Shown: positions 23,786 through 31,833 of the stretch, piece by piece
Numbering within the stretch: the stretch's first letter is position 1
Layout: each line of letters begins with the position of its first letter
Virus record (IMG/VR): IMGVR_UViG_3300042922_000488
Span: 1-41,747 of that record
Strand: one strand, 5' to 3'
From: a virus
DNA length: 41,747 bases
Notes under the pieces: model-generated
Told to the model about the DNA's origin: nothing
Database searches by the model: none
Seen by the model: the letters and a program-made list of their open reading frames with translations, nothing else
Program-made: the position numbers and the translations under genes

Positions 23786-25333
23786 TTATTCGTTTAATTG
23801 TATACGTTCGATTACCCAAGCATTTTTAAAATTTTTTTTAATTCCGTCTACTATCCTACTTGTAGAAAATTCCCTTATCCTATATTGATACCCTAATTCG
23901 CCTGATAAAGTTGGATTGATTGAATCAAGTTTTTTAATTAATTTACCATTATGTCTGATATTAATTTTTTCAATTAATTCTTTCCTGTCTTTAGACTGTA
24001 GAATTACCTTATCAACCATATTTTCCAGATAATCTTCAAGAGAATTATCCTCTTTAATTGTTCTGTAAGTAAATCTATCACTTGCTTCATCATAGAAACC
24101 AAATTTAAAAGCAAGAAATTTACAGTATCCGAATTCACCCCATTGTTTCATTGTTTGATAATCTACAATGTCAATCTTTTTCTTAAAATACATTAGCCTG
24201 TTTACCTTTTTAACGCAATTATCATTATTAATTTTACCGTCAATAACGGAATAATCATCATAAATTATGTGTGAATTATCATATGCTTTTTTATATTTAT
24301 CCAGATATTCTTTAGTATTATGTGAATTTAAAAAGTCTGACATCTGTATATCCTTTTTTGCTCTGCTTTCCATGCCACCTAATTGCTGGTTATTAATTGT
24401 TTTAATATAAACATTTATATTTTCATCACCTTGTATGCGTTTTCTACCAATACATTGAATAAGTGATCCTGTGTCTTTAATATCAATTACAACATGTTTC
24501 AATTCCTTATCATTTATATTTACTCCAGCATCTAAGCAACTTGTCGTAATTAATATTAAATCATCAAACTTCTCATTTTTAAGCATATTATTTATTTTAT
24601 CAATATCCACATGTTTATAATGTTTGTCATTGCTTTTACTACAATTAAATAATGCATACTTTTCATACTTTTTAAAAAGCTTATAAGCTTTTACTGCACT
24701 CTGAATAAAAAATATAACTTTTTGATTTTTCTTTACAGCTTGTTCAGCAAAATATTCTAATGTAATATCTTTATTATAAAATGTTAAGTATTCAATAAAT
24801 GAAAAATCTAATGGTATTTCATAATCTACCGTTTTAATGTTTAATATATTATTCATATACCTTTTCATATCATCACCTGTTGCACTCATAAAAATCCTTG
24901 TAGCATGATTTTGTTTCATGATGTTTTCAAAAGATACATCTGTGGTATTATTAAATCCTGCATCAGAAAGAAAGTAATGAAATTCATCACATACTATATA
25001 TTTATACTGGTTCATGTCTAAATCATTGTGACTCAATTCCTTTGATTCAATTGATTGGTAAGTCATAATATCTATATACTTTTCTTTTCCGTCACGCTTT
25101 ATTTCTTCTTGGAATTGTTTAACGCAGTCTGAACGATGTATCAGCATTAATATTTTTTTATCTTCTTCCTTTGCATAAGCGAATAATGTATTCTTTATAA
25201 AGAAACTTTTTCCTTTACCAGTTCCGGCAGATATTGTAATAATGTCTCCCTGTTGCCATAATTTCATCTGTTTATTATTAATAATATCTCCAACACGTAA
25301 TTGTTTTTTTCTTATTTGATTGCTATTTGCCAA
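23786..25333 (-). CDS. superfamily 2 helicase
   Basis: This 515-aa protein has the helicase motifs in order: Walker A AGTGKGKS (36-43), an LIHRSD motif Ia region (64-69), DEFH box CDEFHYF (115-121), MSATG motif III (149-153), domain 2 with TTSCLDAGVNI (263-273) and motif VI QCIGRKR (293-299). Start is a TTG at 25333 with GGGAGGTG upstream. Phage SF2 helicases of this type act in replication initiation or recombination. It is the only clear replication enzyme here. Confidence 0.9.
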   Translation of the reverse strand: MANSNQIRKKQLRVGDIINNKQMKLWQQGDIITISAGTGKGKSFFIKNTLFAYAKEEDKKILMLIHRSDCVKQFQEEIKRDGKEKYIDIMTYQSIESKELSHNDLDMNQYKYIVCDEFHYFLSDAGFNNTTDVSFENIMKQNHATRIFMSATGDDMKRYMNNILNIKTVDYEIPLDFSFIEYLTFYNKDITLEYFAEQAVKKNQKVIFFIQSAVKAYKLFKKYEKYALFNCSKSNDKHYKHVDIDKINNMLKNEKFDDLILITTSCLDAGVNINDKELKHVVIDIKDTGSLIQCIGRKRIQGDENINVYIKTINNQQLGGMESRAKKDIQMSDFLNSHNTKEYLDKYKKAYDNSHIIYDDYSVIDGKINNDNCVKKVNRLMYFKKKIDIVDYQTMKQWGEFGYCKFLAFKFGFYDEASDRFTYRTIKEDNSLEDYLENMVDKVILQSKDRKELIEKINIRHNGKLIKKLDSINPTLSGELGYQYRIREFSTSRIVDGIKKNFKNAWVIERIQLNE

Positions 25334-25338
25334 TATAG

Positions 25339-25503
25339 TTACACCTCCCTACAAAATAAACTCATAGATTGATGTAATTCATTGGTGTCAGCAAAAAAGA
25401 ACACCTTAAATCTTGGATCAATTTCTGAATCTTCTACCTTAAGAATCTTATGTCCATGACTACATAACCAATTAGTCATATTAAGACTTCGTACAATATA
25501 CAT
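25339..25503 (-). CDS. DUF5659-like small protein (start uncertain, possible ATA)
   Basis: From ATG 25503 the frame gives MYIVRSLNMTNWLCSHGHKI and a PRFKVFFFADTNEL end, the DUF5659 pattern (54 aa). The ATG has no good ribosome site. The same frame runs upstream (ITRTSEKTQ) to two ATA codons 1 and 7 bases after AAAGGAAAGGG, then a TAA. No ATG, GTG or TTG lies between, so initiation at ATA is possible. The stop is 5 bases before the helicase start, overlapping its ribosome site. Confidence 0.7.
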   Translation of the reverse strand: MYIVRSLNMTNWLCSHGHKILKVEDSEIDPRFKVFFFADTNELHQSMSLFCREV

Positions 25504-25737
25504 TTGTGTTTTTTCACTTGTTCTAGTTATTTTTATCCCTTTCCTTTCTTATCTTTGGGTAGTCAATACTGCCCCATAATTAATACTGTGTCAAATTTCG
25601 TTTACCATTTCCTTCAATAAATGTTTTTATCCTTCGCTTTCTTGTTGGGAAAACTAAATCGATGGTAAAACGATTGGAATAGCTCCAATTTTACTGAAAT
25701 CAAATTTTGACGTCAGTAAATATTTTGTGGTATCAAA

Positions 25738-25995
25738 TTATATTAACGGTATAATTTCATTATTAACAAATAAACATCTAAATCCACATTCATTAATTTC
25801 TTCTTGTTTTTGTAAAGGATTAATCTTACATAATCCAATTAGCTTTTTAATTAATTTTTCTGTACAAGCTGGACACATTTTTAAATCTAATGTATCACCA
25901 TCAAAGCAAGTTCCATAATCTAATTTATGATTAAATCCAGTAATTAAATATTCATCTACTTCTATACCGCATACATTACAAGTAGTTTTATTCAA
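25738..25995 (-). CDS. small zinc-finger-like protein
   Basis: This 85-aa protein has CNVC (6-9), a single C30 and CPAC (42-45), a likely zinc-binding pair of knuckles around a GFNHKLDYGTCFDGDTLDL loop. It starts with a TTG at 25995 after GGAGGGG, 11 bases from the ADP-ribosyltransferase stop. Function is unknown; such proteins often contact nucleic acid or RNA polymerase. Confidence 0.72.
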   Translation of the reverse strand: MNKTTCNVCGIEVDEYLITGFNHKLDYGTCFDGDTLDLKMCPACTEKLIKKLIGLCKINPLQKQEEINECGFRCLFVNNEIIPLI

Positions 25996-26006
25996 TAATA
26001 CCCCTC

Positions 26007-26693
26007 CTATGCCATCTTTAGATTTATTAACGTTTTAATATTATTCAACATAATTTCATCGTAAACTACGGTATTTTCCTCAATGTTAATTAATTTATCA
26101 CCTTTTATGCTTATTGGTTTTATCATGATTTCTTGTTCATTTCTTTCATTTGTATAAAATAGTATTCTTTCAAGTGGTATCTTAACTGATATTATTTTAG
26201 CTGATTTTGGATTTTTTCTAACAGCAAACCAATAGGCAATATCCCAACTCAACGTAAAACTATTGGCTTTCTTTAACTCAAAGCTATTCGGTCTGATTTT
26301 ATGCTCTATTGTGCTTGGTGTTTCAAATATTCCTCTATAAGCCTTTACATATCCATTCTTATCAGTATAATGCGATAATTCCTTTTTAATAGTATTAATT
26401 CGTTTTTCTTTATGATCAGTTGGCTCTTCATTTAACATTTTTCTTAAAATATTAGAATAAGTTGGTGCAATGTTTGCATAAAGATTAATACATTTTAGAA
26501 ATAAATCTAATGAATACTCTTTTGGAATTGCGTCTACGCTTTCTAATGACCAAAATATATCATATGGAATCATGCTGTAATTTCCACATTTAAGCATAAT
26601 TAAATTTATAAACATATTCTCCCATTCTTCATATGAATGTTTATCTCCTGAAAATATATAAAAGTCTGTTAATTCTTGCTGTAAATCCACCAT
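26007..26693 (-). CDS. probable R-S-E type mono-ADP-ribosyltransferase
   Basis: The C-terminal half carries the three ART signatures in order: KAYRGIF (R120), ANSFTLSWDIAYWFA (S145, T147, S149) and NEQEIMI (E186-Q187-E188, the ExE pair of arginine-specific enzymes). The N-terminal 110 residues are helical. T4 Alt and ModA are phage enzymes of this superfamily that modify host RNA polymerase and ribosomal proteins; here the target is unknown. It lies in the early operon just after the HExxH gene and RNA polymerase gene. The ribosome site is GGAGGGG. Confidence 0.78.
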   Translation of the reverse strand: MVDLQQELTDFYIFSGDKHSYEEWENMFINLIMLKCGNYSMIPYDIFWSLESVDAIPKEYSLDLFLKCINLYANIAPTYSNILRKMLNEEPTDHKEKRINTIKKELSHYTDKNGYVKAYRGIFETPSTIEHKIRPNSFELKKANSFTLSWDIAYWFAVRKNPKSAKIISVKIPLERILFYTNERNEQEIMIKPISIKGDKLINIEENTVVYDEIMLNNIKTLINLKMA

Positions 26694-26705
26694 TTTCCCC
26701 TCCTC

Positions 26706-27587
26706 CTACATTCCAATTGTTTCTTTATATAAGGTTTTTATTGATTCACCATTAATGACACCAATTTTTTGATATTCTGATTTTTCAAATTTACCATATC
26801 TTTTTTTATTTACTAATCTGTCTATTTGGTCAGGCATAATACTGCATCCAATTTTAAATACATTTGTTTCAAGTACCTTCAAATCCATTTTTGTTTTAAC
26901 TAAGTATTCAATTTTACTTTGATAATAATTATCTAGTCCGGCATTATATGCACCAAAAACAAAACTATTGGTAATGTAATTCCTGTCAACCAAATGACCT
27001 GTTTTATGCTTTCTTGTTATCTGCTGATAATCAATAAGTAGGTGTGATAAGTATGCATCTAGCTCATTAAATGTTTTAAAACTCTTAATCTTTTGAAACA
27101 TATCACTTTTTTTGAAAACTGTCACAAAATCATAGGAACTATAACCGTTTAGATAGAATAAAACGCTTAAAAATATGGGGGAAGAATCATTACTAACACC
27201 TTGCATATCTGTCCATATTCCATAATGCTCTTCTATAAAAGCATGAACTAATTCATGACGTATTACTGTTTTTATCTTATTAAGATAAAATCGTTTTCCT
27301 AACTCATAGTAATAATTAGGGTTAGGTTTACAATTTGCGTATTGATCAACATATAATTTGTTGATCGTTATCTTATGTGAAAAATCATAATTATGTTTCC
27401 CTTTCATTTTCGTGTAAGTACCTGCTACAACATTTCCCATTATCTTAGATTCTGATAGATCACCAGATTCAATGATAATATCTTTTCTTATAAATGGGGT
27501 ATCGTGTTTATATTTAAAACACATTCTTTTCAATTTTAACAACTCTTGTTGCATCATTTTGTTTAATAATTCCTGATTTGTTTGCAT
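26706..27587 (-). CDS. HExxH metallopeptidase-like protein
   Basis: This 293-aa protein has a zinc motif IRHELVHAFIEEHYG (H111, E112, H115), followed by a Trp-Thr-Asp loop and SSPIFLSVLFYLNG. The latter resembles the part of SprT-like peptidases that carries a third ligand, although the usual His is not obvious. The C-terminal half is helical. It may be a phage early protease or structural relative. An AATATAAAACAAA element lies in the leader before GAAAGG. Confidence 0.72.
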   Translation of the reverse strand: MQTNQELLNKMMQQELLKLKRMCFKYKHDTPFIRKDIIIESGDLSESKIMGNVVAGTYTKMKGKHNYDFSHKITINKLYVDQYANCKPNPNYYYELGKRFYLNKIKTVIRHELVHAFIEEHYGIWTDMQGVSNDSSPIFLSVLFYLNGYSSYDFVTVFKKSDMFQKIKSFKTFNELDAYLSHLLIDYQQITRKHKTGHLVDRNYITNSFVFGAYNAGLDNYYQSKIEYLVKTKMDLKVLETNVFKIGCSIMPDQIDRLVNKKRYGKFEKSEYQKIGVINGESIKTLYKETIGM

Positions 27588-27617
27588 ATCATTATTCCTT
27601 TCGTATTTGTATTTGTT

Positions 27618-30600
27618 TTATATTGTTTTCTTATCATTGAATTTTTTTGGTTTACTTGCTGTATATTCTTGTAATAGGCTTTTAAGTTGAGGTGTCTTTT
27701 CAAACTGCCATACTGTCATTCCTTCGCTGTTTATTCCAACATTAAAATATTTTAATCCATTGTCCATAAAATACTTTTTCAATTTAACACTGGTACAAGG
27801 GAATACATTTTTATCTTCCATAGCAACCATCCTTTTTCTTAATAATTTAATCAACTCAATTTGTTTAGCCTTTAATTGTCTTTCTTCATTGTGTAATTTT
27901 AAATTATCTAATATAGCATCCTCCGCAACCACCCACATAAACTTTTTACTTTTTTTAGGATAATATTTATAGCATATCTTATACGCATAATATAATAACT
28001 TCTTATTATCATCAATTAAAGAATTTGCTGACAATTTTACATCGTTATAGAAGTACTCCCAATTAAATGATTTAAGTAGTTCCTTATCTTCATCTGTTTT
28101 TTTCTTTTTATGTGATAACCTGTTAATATATGATGATTTTCGGTTAAATTTAAGATATAATCCTACTAGTTTTCTCATAAGTTTTTTATCAATATCATAT
28201 TTCTGATTACTGACATATAAATTACCAGCATCTTTAATTTTAACTAATCCTTTATAATCAAGTTCTTTTTCCCACTTCTCAATAAAGAAACATAATTCAT
28301 TTAGTGGACTTCTTGTTTTAGTCACAGGCGATTTAAAATCTTCAATGCTTAATATTTTATTCTTAGTAGAATATGCATCACAATACTTTTCTAATTTTTC
28401 TGGTGTTTTGAATACATTAGTAATTTCTTTTTTTATCTTTTCTTCATCCCAACCATTTTTTTTGAATAGCCTTGTGAGCCATTTATTTAAAAGAGACTTA
28501 TTTTCTTCCACTTCTTTTACTTTATCTTTTAACCATGCATAACGATATATGAAAAAGTATGGTAAATCTTTTGATATTAGGTTTATATAATAACTTGTTT
28601 CCCATCTGATACCTGCTTTTACATAATCAGTTTCCTTTTGAACAATAATAGATAATAACTCAACATATTCAATGTATTTATCTATGTTTTGCTTATTTAG
28701 GATAGAGCTACATTTATTTGTGCATTGACCTATTAAACAATCAAGTGTTTTCATATGATAATCAAGCAAGCTATATTTATCATATTTCTTATACGGTGCT
28801 TTTGCTTCATTAATATCTACAATTAGTGGTAAATTTCTTTTAAATGATTCAGTGATCAATTTTTCTTTTGTGATATAGGCTCTATCACCATCGGCATCGG
28901 CGGTCTGCATCCTTTTAAAGTTGGTGGAATTGCTGCATAGCATCATTAAATTATCCATATGACTAAAATACTTTTCACAAATCCTATTTGTTACTGCATT
29001 AAACGCATTGATTTCATTTTCTGCTAACATAGGACTTCTAAATCCTGCATATTCACCAGAAAGATAATTAATATTAACTTTTCCTTTATTGTCTGCACTG
29101 CTATGTACAGGAACAAAAATTTCATTTTCTTTTAAACATGCCATTGGTTTAATTCTTTTATATCCAGATATGTTTGCTATGTGAGTAATAAATAAGAACA
29201 TGTCCGGTACAAGGTATCTATATCGACCTTCACACCATATTTTCCCGTATTTCATTTGTTTAATAATGTTTTTAATTAAACCTTGAATATATTTATTTAC
29301 TTCTGAATCGTGTAGCATTCGTTTGTCATATTTAATAGCTTCAATATATTTACTGGTATTTTTCTTAATCTTTATACCTTCATCTTCATCTATGAGATCT
29401 TCATCTTCTTCTTCAATATCAATAATTTCATCAACACCCAAAAATTTTAATACTTCTTCTTCATTGTTTAATATTCCTTCTATCTTACTAGTAGAATATT
29501 TTTTAGCAAGTTCAATTATTTTATCTTTTGTCATTCCGCTTAGTACCTGAAGATATTGCATATTAAGTCTAGTAAAATCCTGCTCCATATATGAAGGTTT
29601 GTTCCATCCAGTAATAGCTAATTTGTGACCATATACAAGTAAATTATTTTTAAATTCTTCATATGTTTTAAAGAACTTTGACCCTTTATATACAGATATT
29701 GGGATAATTGCATCTATTATTTCATTTTTGATAATATGTTCATTACCATCAATATCAATAATCCTTTTAACCCCTAAATCTTTAAATATTTTCAGAAACG
29801 GAACATAAACCATTAATCCTTTCATTTCAGAAAATCTAAACTGTACGGCATTAGTTTTATATTCTAGTCCTAAAAAATCATTTACTTTGTCAAAAAATGT
29901 TTTTTCACCCATACCACAGCCATCAATACAATTAATTACTTCATTATTAGTTCCAAGCTTCATGATTTTAGTATTATATTTCTTAAGTTCTCCTGTATCT
30001 TTGTCTACTATGTCTATTAATTCATCCGTAGGATATTTTACAGGAACATCATTAATTACTATTTCATAATCTGGTACAACAATAATATTAGGCATAAAGT
30101 CTTTAATGGTATAAGCTGAAGAAAACAATAAATTTCTATATGCTTCATATTTAGGTATCTGACATTTTTCAGGTTTTTTACCATTAGCACTAAACATGAA
30201 TAGATCATCGTAATATTTTTTGTTTACGAATGCTTTTATTCCATGCCTTGCCATACTTCCAGACATGCCAATTAGAACATATTCACTTCCGTTAAATATG
30301 AACCCATTATTGATTAAATTCATTAAATTATATTCAGTGTCCATTTGTTTACTTAGTTTCATCATATATGGATTATTATTGTAAAATTTAGCACCTATAA
30401 TTGTTGCAGTTTCATATTCATCTTTAATTTTGATTAATATATTTTTTTTTAAATTCTTTCGTTCAATATTGTTTATATTATAAATATGCTTATATAGAAA
30501 TCTTTTAGTTGTAGCTTCTTCTTTTATTCCGTAATAGCAATGCATAACGTCAGTTATCTTAAATCTTCCTATTGCAAGCATAAATACAAGAAATTTATAT

Positions 30601-30866
30601 TTATCATAGTTATACTTATTTTCTTGCTTGTAAGTACAATCTACTTGAATAAGATCACTCATAAATGATTGTTTATCAGTCATTTCAGATAATTCTTTGA
30701 TTTTATTTAAGTACGGATTTTCTAACTCATTGATTAACATTTTTTTGCTTTTGAATATTTTTTTATATTCAATGTTTAAATCAAAATTACTTTTGTAAAT
30801 CTTTGATGCATCAAGCTTAATAATTTGATACATTTCTTGTTTTGCTTTGTTTTTTGTTTCTACCAT
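27618..30866 (-). CDS. single-subunit double-psi beta-barrel RNA polymerase (YonO/QDE-1-like), putative
   Basis: This 1082-aa protein carries the ordered motifs of two-barrel RNA polymerases. Barrel 1: CIDGCGMG (313-320) then NAVQFRFSEMKG (339-350, with K349). Barrel 2 region: GRYRYLVPD (547-555), GFRSPMLAENEI (608-619) and the catalytic TADADGDRAYI (D657, D659, D661). The order and spacing match RNAi-type RNA-dependent polymerases and SPbeta YonO, a DNA-dependent enzyme. The residue between the first two Asp is Ala where a bulky residue is usual. An acidic linker lies at 484-497. It probably transcribes phage genes; a primase-like role is an alternative. Confidence 0.85.
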   Translation of the reverse strand: MVETKNKAKQEMYQIIKLDASKIYKSNFDLNIEYKKIFKSKKMLINELENPYLNKIKELSEMTDKQSFMSDLIQVDCTYKQENKYNYDKYKFLVFMLAIGRFKITDVMHCYYGIKEEATTKRFLYKHIYNINNIERKNLKKNILIKIKDEYETATIIGAKFYNNNPYMMKLSKQMDTEYNLMNLINNGFIFNGSEYVLIGMSGSMARHGIKAFVNKKYYDDLFMFSANGKKPEKCQIPKYEAYRNLLFSSAYTIKDFMPNIIVVPDYEIVINDVPVKYPTDELIDIVDKDTGELKKYNTKIMKLGTNNEVINCIDGCGMGEKTFFDKVNDFLGLEYKTNAVQFRFSEMKGLMVYVPFLKIFKDLGVKRIIDIDGNEHIIKNEIIDAIIPISVYKGSKFFKTYEEFKNNLLVYGHKLAITGWNKPSYMEQDFTRLNMQYLQVLSGMTKDKIIELAKKYSTSKIEGILNNEEEVLKFLGVDEIIDIEEEDEDLIDEDEGIKIKKNTSKYIEAIKYDKRMLHDSEVNKYIQGLIKNIIKQMKYGKIWCEGRYRYLVPDMFLFITHIANISGYKRIKPMACLKENEIFVPVHSSADNKGKVNINYLSGEYAGFRSPMLAENEINAFNAVTNRICEKYFSHMDNLMMLCSNSTNFKRMQTADADGDRAYITKEKLITESFKRNLPLIVDINEAKAPYKKYDKYSLLDYHMKTLDCLIGQCTNKCSSILNKQNIDKYIEYVELLSIIVQKETDYVKAGIRWETSYYINLISKDLPYFFIYRYAWLKDKVKEVEENKSLLNKWLTRLFKKNGWDEEKIKKEITNVFKTPEKLEKYCDAYSTKNKILSIEDFKSPVTKTRSPLNELCFFIEKWEKELDYKGLVKIKDAGNLYVSNQKYDIDKKLMRKLVGLYLKFNRKSSYINRLSHKKKKTDEDKELLKSFNWEYFYNDVKLSANSLIDDNKKLLYYAYKICYKYYPKKSKKFMWVVAEDAILDNLKLHNEERQLKAKQIELIKLLRKRMVAMEDKNVFPCTSVKLKKYFMDNGLKYFNVGINSEGMTVWQFEKTPQLKSLLQEYTASKPKKFNDKKTI

Positions 30867-30886
30867 ATCGACTTTATCCTTTCTTA

Positions 30887-30900
30887 TTTGTTTAATATTG
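30887..30900 (-). promoter_or_regulatory. CAATATTAAACAAA leader element of the RNA polymerase gene
   Basis: This motif precedes the AAGAAAGGA ribosome site of the RNA polymerase gene and recurs, nearly unchanged, in the leaders of several other early genes on the same strand. Confidence 0.45.
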
Positions 30901-30905
30901 TTTGT

Positions 30906-31061
30906 TTATTTTTTTGTAGGTAAGCAGAGAATAAAAATATCCCCTACAAGATAAGAATAACATATTAAACAATAGCTGTCAATACCATATGTGTTATATT
31001 TTACATTTATTTTGAATATATTTTTATTGTTTTGATTACTTTTAATTAATTCTTTTACCAT
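30906..31061 (-). CDS. 51-aa hypothetical protein
   Basis: The ATG at 31059-31061 (MVKELIKSNQNNKNIFKINV) has GAGGGAG 9 bases upstream, a strong ribosome site. The C-terminal half is hydrophobic with a CLIC pair (DSYCLICYSYLVGDIFILCL) and a lysine end. No family is recognised. It lies between the structured segment and the RNA polymerase gene. Confidence 0.6.
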   Translation of the reverse strand: MVKELIKSNQNNKNIFKINVKYNTYGIDSYCLICYSYLVGDIFILCLPTKK

Positions 31062-31092
31062 AATATTACGCTCCCTCTTAGAATTATTTTTT

Positions 31093-31209
31093 ACGTGGCT
31101 GTAGTAAGATCCAGTTTTTCACATTAAAAAACTGTAAAACTTGTCAGTTAACGTAAATTTCACATTAAAATTTACAAACTTGTTAAACAATGCATTACTA
31201 CAGCCATGT
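31093..31209 (+). ncRNA. candidate structured RNA: 15-bp stem enclosing twin CACATTA-loop hairpins
   Basis: 31093-31107 pairs with 31195-31209 over 15 bp. One pair is G-U on the plus strand and would be a C-A mismatch on the minus strand. Inside are hairpin 1 (CAGTTTTT/AAAAACTG, 31112-31134) and hairpin 2 (GTAAATTT/AAATTTAC, 31153-31175), both with 8-bp stems and the same 7-base loop CACATTA. AAACTTGT follows each (31137-31144, 31176-31183). The units have a 41-bp period. The stems differ in sequence but both pair perfectly. No promoter was seen, so strand and transcription are uncertain. Confidence 0.6.
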
Positions 31210-31229
31210 AGTACGGTGGTTTGCCATCA

Positions 31230-31343
31230 TCGGTATACAGGTGACCGTCCTGTATATACGGTCATAAGACCGTTTCGGCTTAATTTGCGGTTTAAGGTTG
31301 ACCACAAACCGATTCAAGTCCAAATTATTTGGGTTTGATTTTC
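31230..31343. other. run of consecutive small hairpins
   Basis: Downstream of the twin-hairpin element follow ATACAGG/CCTGTAT (7-base loop), ACGGTC/GACCGT (4-base loop), CGGTTT/AAACCG with inner GGT/ACC, and CCAAA/TTTGG with outer CAA/TTG arms. It is less AT-rich than its surroundings. Together with 31093-31209 it forms one structured block upstream of the 51-aa and RNA polymerase genes. It could be a leader, an RNA gene or an origin. Confidence 0.5.
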
Positions 31344-31379
31344 TGACACCTCCATGAGTAATTCCATAAGTTCTTAATT

Positions 31380-31544
31380 CTATTCTGTTACAAGTGTAAA
31401 GTAGTTAGATATTACAACCATATCACCGACTTTTATTTGACTTTTCGATACACAATCACAACCTCTGACACTATTATCTTTTTTCATAAATGTATCACAA
31501 TTCATTTCCTTTAATTCCTTAATGCTTATTTCTTCTCTTCTCAT
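31380..31544 (-). CDS. 54-aa hypothetical protein
   Basis: This frame begins MRREEISIKELKEMNCDTFM and ends YFTLVTE. A GAGGAG ribosome site lies upstream. The pattern of a short helix followed by a small beta barrel-like stretch (SQIKVGDMVVISNYF) is seen in small early phage proteins, but I cannot assign a family. It is the second gene of the leftward early operon. Confidence 0.65.
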   Translation of the reverse strand: MRREEISIKELKEMNCDTFMKKDNSVRGCDCVSKSQIKVGDMVVISNYFTLVTE

Positions 31545-31592
31545 TGCTTTGTTCTCCTCTTCTCTGAATAAAATGTTAGTTCAATTCGATTA

Positions 31593-31760
31593 TTATCTCT
31601 CGATAAGTATCTGCATTTTCAAGTTTTCTTGTAACCAATCGGTAAAGTGTTCGTGCTGTCTTTCCTCTAGTGTGTAGCTGTTAAATTGTTGTTCTAATTC
31701 GGTTAATGAGAAGATTTCGTCTTTTCCGTTTTCGTAGTATGCGAATTGTCTTTCTTTCAT
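31593..31760 (-). CDS. 55-aa first gene of the leftward early operon
   Basis: The frame starts MKERQFAYYENGKDEIFSLT and ends LKMQILIER. AGGAGG lies 10 bases upstream. Codons are richer in C (TTC, TAC, GAC, ATC) than neighbouring genes, suggesting separate origin. It is the first gene after the divergent promoter region, a place where early host-interaction or anti-defence proteins often lie. I do not recognise a family. Confidence 0.7.
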   Translation of the reverse strand: MKERQFAYYENGKDEIFSLTELEQQFNSYTLEERQHEHFTDWLQENLKMQILIER

Positions 31761-31804
31761 AGATAAACCTCCTATTTGATTTATTTTCTGTTCCTTATAA
31801 GTAC

Positions 31805-31833
31805 ATATTACACCCTATAGTGTCGTTTGTCAA
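31805..31833 (-). promoter_or_regulatory. leftward early promoter
   Basis: On the minus strand, TTGACA (31828-31833), a 17-bp spacer and TAATAT (31805-31810) form a strong promoter. The first 16-bp operator (31809-31824) covers its spacer. It reads into the 55-aa gene and the early operon. Confidence 0.85.

Noticed and set aside
31141-31338. Plus-strand open frame of 65 codons across the structured block
   Set aside because: No ribosome site, no promoter directly upstream, no recognisable family, and it overlaps the hairpins. The structured DNA/RNA explanation is better, although a coding role is not excluded.
31300-31345. Second tRNA-like element because of TTCAAGTCC
   Set aside because: The flanks cannot form a 5-bp T stem and there is no anticodon arm.
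30906-31365. A longer minus-strand protein if TGA were read as Trp (IIWTWIGLWSTLNRK and onward)
   Set aside because: The phage uses TGA as a normal stop elsewhere (9006-9008, overlapping the next ATG, and 6378-6380), and TGG codes for Trp throughout. Recoding is not supported.
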